Source of the DNA: Devosia oryzisoli
GTDB lineage: Bacteria; Pseudomonadota; Alphaproteobacteria; Rhizobiales; Devosiaceae
Length of the DNA stretch: 64,000 bases
Direction of reading: 5' to 3'
Assembly (NCBI RefSeq): GCF_014837245.1
Contig: NZ_JACYFU010000002.1
Location: 124,001 to 188,000, forward strand
Shown here: positions 62,009-64,000 of the stretch, in pieces
How positions within the stretch are numbered: position 1 is the first letter of the stretch
Layout: every line of letters begins with the position of its first letter
Notes under the pieces: generated by a model
Told to the model about the DNA's origin: nothing
Databases searched by the model: none
Seen by the model: the letters and a program-made list of their open reading frames with translations, nothing else
Program-made: the position numbers and the translations under genes

Positions 62009-62203
62009 GTTCCCCAAGGCGAACTCACCCCGCTTCGCAGCGTCCGGAGCCGCAGCAATTCCCGGGCTCCGAAGGTGGAAGAATTTTTCTTTCTGCCTAA
62101 GTGATTCAGCAGACTCGCGTTTTCGAGATCGACCCGGAAACAGCCAATACTGACCGCTGGACAACCGGCCCGTAGCTGATTCATAACTTGTTAAGGGCAA
62201 ATC

Positions 62204-62234
62204 GGGGTTGGGGCTAACCCCCTCTTCTACAAGG
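62204..62234 (+). promoter_or_regulatory. Inverted repeat and ribosome site before sensor kinase
   Basis: GGGGTT-N6-AACCCC (62204-62221) lies 22 bases before the start; then AAGGAG at 62231-62236 with a 6-base spacer gives a strong ribosome site for the ATG at 62243. The 270-bp gap from pepN otherwise contains only the hairpin above and a TTGTTAAG stretch. Confidence 0.35.
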
Positions 62235-62242
62235 AGAAATTT

Positions 62243-63895
62243 ATGCGGTCGTCGGGGGCATCCGACGCCGGCGCCGTAGGATTCCGCGCTGGCACAGAAG
62301 ATCGACCACCGCGGTGCAAAGCCGCCGGCGCCCTTTCTCCCGCGGCGCGACTGAAAGCCTTGGCTTCCCCCATCACTCTCGCGGTAACCGTCACGGCCTT
62401 CGCGTGCGCACTTCTCTTCATCGCCTACGACACCGGCCACTCGCTGGCTGAAATCGGCCGTGAGTTCTCGCTCATCGGCAATATCATCGCCCAGGACGCC
62501 GCTAAGCAGCCGGCCTCGGAATTGCCAGCGGCATTGACGCAAGAGGCGGCGCGCTTCACGCAGGTCCGGCGGGTCGGCATCGATGACGGCACCATCAGCG
62601 AGAGCCTCTTCTCGAGGCGCTTCAAAGCCGGTTCACACGGCGTCTTGACCGTGGATTTCCACGATACCGGTGCCTTGGCGGGGCTAGGGACGCGCAGCGC
62701 AGCCGCCCTCCTGCTGGCCACATGCATGTCACTCGCCAGCATTCGCCGCCGCCGCAAGTCGGGCATGCCTGACCGGCTGCAACGCGACAACTACCGCACC
62801 CTTGCTGCGGCCGTGCCGCTCGGCCTCGCCTGCTGGACAAAGGCGGGTGAACTGATCGTGTGCAATGACCGCTATCGCGACCGGCTCAACCTGGACAAGA
62901 GCCGCATTACCTACCACGCCGCCGTCTCGCGCCTGATCGCCGGCGGCTACATGAAGCTTCTGCGCGAGGACGACAACAATCGCGTGCTGGAACTGCATCG
63001 CGAGGATGGCGCCGTGCTCCTGATCGACGAGCGACCCCTCGCCGATGGCGGCTTCATGACGCTGGTCTCCGATGTCACCGAGCAGAAGCGTGCCGATGCG
63101 CTAATTGATGCCATACGCGAAGAACAGCGCCTGCTGGCCCGCCGCTACCACGAGGAAAAACTCAAGGCCGAAGCGGCGAGCCGGTCCAAGACAGCGTTTC
63201 TCGCCCATCTCAGCCACGATGTCCGGACGCCGCTCAACCATATCATCGGCTTTGCCGAATTGATGAAGCACCAGACCTATGGCCCGCTCGGCGACCCGCG
63301 CTATGTCGAGTACGTCCAGACGATCCAGGCCTCGGGTGAACATTTGCTCGCCTCGTTCGCCACGATCCTGGAACTGGCCGAGCTTGAAAGCGGGCAGAGG
63401 GCCCTGCGGCAGGACCCGGTGGCCATCGATAGCCTCGTGTCTGATATTGCGCGCAAGTATCAGGCCCAGATCAAGCGGGCCGGCGTCCGCATGGACCTCG
63501 GCATCGGCTGCGGGGCCGTAGTGCGGGGGGACCGGCTCGGCTTTGCCCGCATGATCGGAAACATCATCGAAAACTCCATCCGCTTTACGCCCAGGGGCGG
63601 TGAAATTCGCCTGGCGACCTTCGCGGCAGATGATGGAGTGGTCATCGAAGTCAGCGACACGGGCATCGGCATGGACGACGAACGCCTCTCCAGCCTCAGC
63701 CAGCCCTTCGTGCTGGGAGACGCGACCTTCACCCGCGAGGGCGTGGGACAGGGCCTGGGCATCTCCATAGCGCGGGCCATTGCCGGCTCGAGTGGCGGGC
63801 ACCTTGCCATCGATTCCACCCCCGGGATCGGCACGACGGTTGCCATCTCGTTGCCGCTCGAGAGCATGATCGGCGACACGGTCGCAGCGGAATAA
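62243..63895 (+). CDS. Membrane sensor histidine kinase with PAS
   Basis: A 550-residue kinase. Membrane helices are at about 45-66 (ITLAVTVTAFACALLFIAYD) and 150-165, bracketing a short periplasmic segment. A PAS_7-like domain follows (about 185-285, VPLGLACWTKAGELIVCNDR), then a coiled coil and the kinase core with H-box AHLSHDVRTPLNHIIGFAEL (about 325), N-box IGNIIENSIRFTP, G1 VSDTGIGMDD and G2 GVGQGLGISIA. The response partner is not adjacent. The core resembles PleC/PdhS-like kinases. A strong ribosome site precedes the ATG. Confidence 0.88.
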   Translation: MRSSGASDAGAVGFRAGTEDRPPRCKAAGALSPAARLKALASPITLAVTVTAFACALLFIAYDTGHSLAEIGREFSLIGNIIAQDAAKQPASELPAALTQEAARFTQVRRVGIDDGTISESLFSRRFKAGSHGVLTVDFHDTGALAGLGTRSAAALLLATCMSLASIRRRRKSGMPDRLQRDNYRTLAAAVPLGLACWTKAGELIVCNDRYRDRLNLDKSRITYHAAVSRLIAGGYMKLLREDDNNRVLELHREDGAVLLIDERPLADGGFMTLVSDVTEQKRADALIDAIREEQRLLARRYHEEKLKAEAASRSKTAFLAHLSHDVRTPLNHIIGFAELMKHQTYGPLGDPRYVEYVQTIQASGEHLLASFATILELAELESGQRALRQDPVAIDSLVSDIARKYQAQIKRAGVRMDLGIGCGAVVRGDRLGFARMIGNIIENSIRFTPRGGEIRLATFAADDGVVIEVSDTGIGMDDERLSSLSQPFVLGDATFTREGVGQGLGISIARAIAGSSGGHLAIDSTPGIGTTVAISLPLESMIGDTVAAE

Positions 63896-63901
63896 GCGAG
63901 G

Positions 63902-64000
63902 CTAAAGCGCTGCCGCCTTTTCGTACCAGTGACTGGCAGCGGCTTCGACTTCGCCCTGCATTTGCGCAATGTCGAGTTCGAGCCGCCCGAAATCGGGATA
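63902..64000 (-). CDS. C-terminal end of unidentified protein (5' part off window)
   Basis: The last 32 codons of a minus-strand gene end with TAG at 63902, six bases from the stop of the convergent kinase gene. The tail is helical and amphipathic (LELDIAQMQGEVEAAASHWY, then EKAAAL), as at the end of TPR-like or helical domains. This is too short to identify the protein. Confidence 0.55.
   Translation of the reverse strand, partial: YPDFGRLELDIAQMQGEVEAAASHWYEKAAAL

Noticed and set aside
1-64000. Mobile elements, CRISPR arrays, integrase or phage genes, tRNA and rRNA
   Set aside because: I looked for transposase motifs, direct repeats with regular spacing, terminal inverted repeats and tRNA arms and found none that hold up. 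No abrupt change of base composition is evident by eye.

Overview
The window is a gene-dense, high-GC stretch of alphaproteobacterial chromosome. The gene set points to Hyphomicrobiales, most likely the Devosia/Devosiaceae group: a 180-kDa-class NAD-glutamate dehydrogenase, DUF2865 and DUF6894 proteins, an HWE-family sensor kinase, a membrane-anchored retropepsin, several FixK/CtrA-like DNA motifs and a long Ala/Pro-rich LysM protein. That placement is inference from family knowledge, not a database result. I see no insertion sequences, prophage, CRISPR, rRNA or tRNA genes. This is core and near-core chromosome rather than an accessory island.

Layout. 1-1.7 kb: a truncated hemoglobin cut by the left edge, a SufR-like Fe-S regulator overlapping it, and a divergent Fe-type superoxide dismutase. 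1.8-11 kb: flavin reductase, DUF6894, a hidden 31-residue membrane peptide, NAD-GDH, class I fructose-bisphosphatase, a sugar epimerase (AGE family) and an SDR oxidoreductase. 11.2-17.4 kb: cysQ, then a PadR regulator with an RND efflux adaptor and pump, closed by a terminator. 17.5-27.5 kb: a long minus-strand array of FAH-family hydrolase, cysS, VOC, GFA, cimA, LysM protein, ArsR regulator and Atm1-like ABC exporter. 27.7-33 kb: DUF2865 protein convergent on gltX-nadE, then a porin-like outer-membrane protein. 33-35.4 kb: lone receiver protein and HWE kinase, convergent. 35.4-39.7 kb: rpiA, DUF2059, gor and class II DAHP synthase on the minus strand. 39.9-48.6 kb: L,D-transpeptidase, moaA, VOC and Lrp genes, a PdhS/PleC-like kinase, cobT/cobS divergent, retropepsin, dusA, and a universal stress protein behind an FNR/FixK-type box. 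48.6-64 kb: FGGY kinase, NDH-2, DMT exporter, GH2 beta-mannosidase, a GGDEF-EAL protein with a degenerate GGDEF, a second ABC exporter, pepN, another sensor kinase, and the end of a minus-strand gene at the right edge.

How the genes work together. Redox and Fe-S stress recurs: SufR-like regulator, SOD, truncated hemoglobin, glutathione reductase, Atm1-like exporter, NDH-2, and USP under a low-oxygen box. Carbon and nitrogen metabolism is represented by GDH, FBPase, RpiA and the AGE isomerase; amino acid and cofactor synthesis by cimA, DAHP synthase, cobTS, moaA and nadE.

The least ordinary signals are small or regulatory. They are: a probable CTG start codon with a near-perfect Shine-Dalgarno for the LysM protein; a 10-codon leader peptide with a strong Shine-Dalgarno whose stop overlaps the start of the receiver gene; an unlisted 31-aa membrane peptide; the SufR-like/hemoglobin/SOD module; and clustered palindromes before padR. 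I did not find anything I would call a wholly new multi-gene system.
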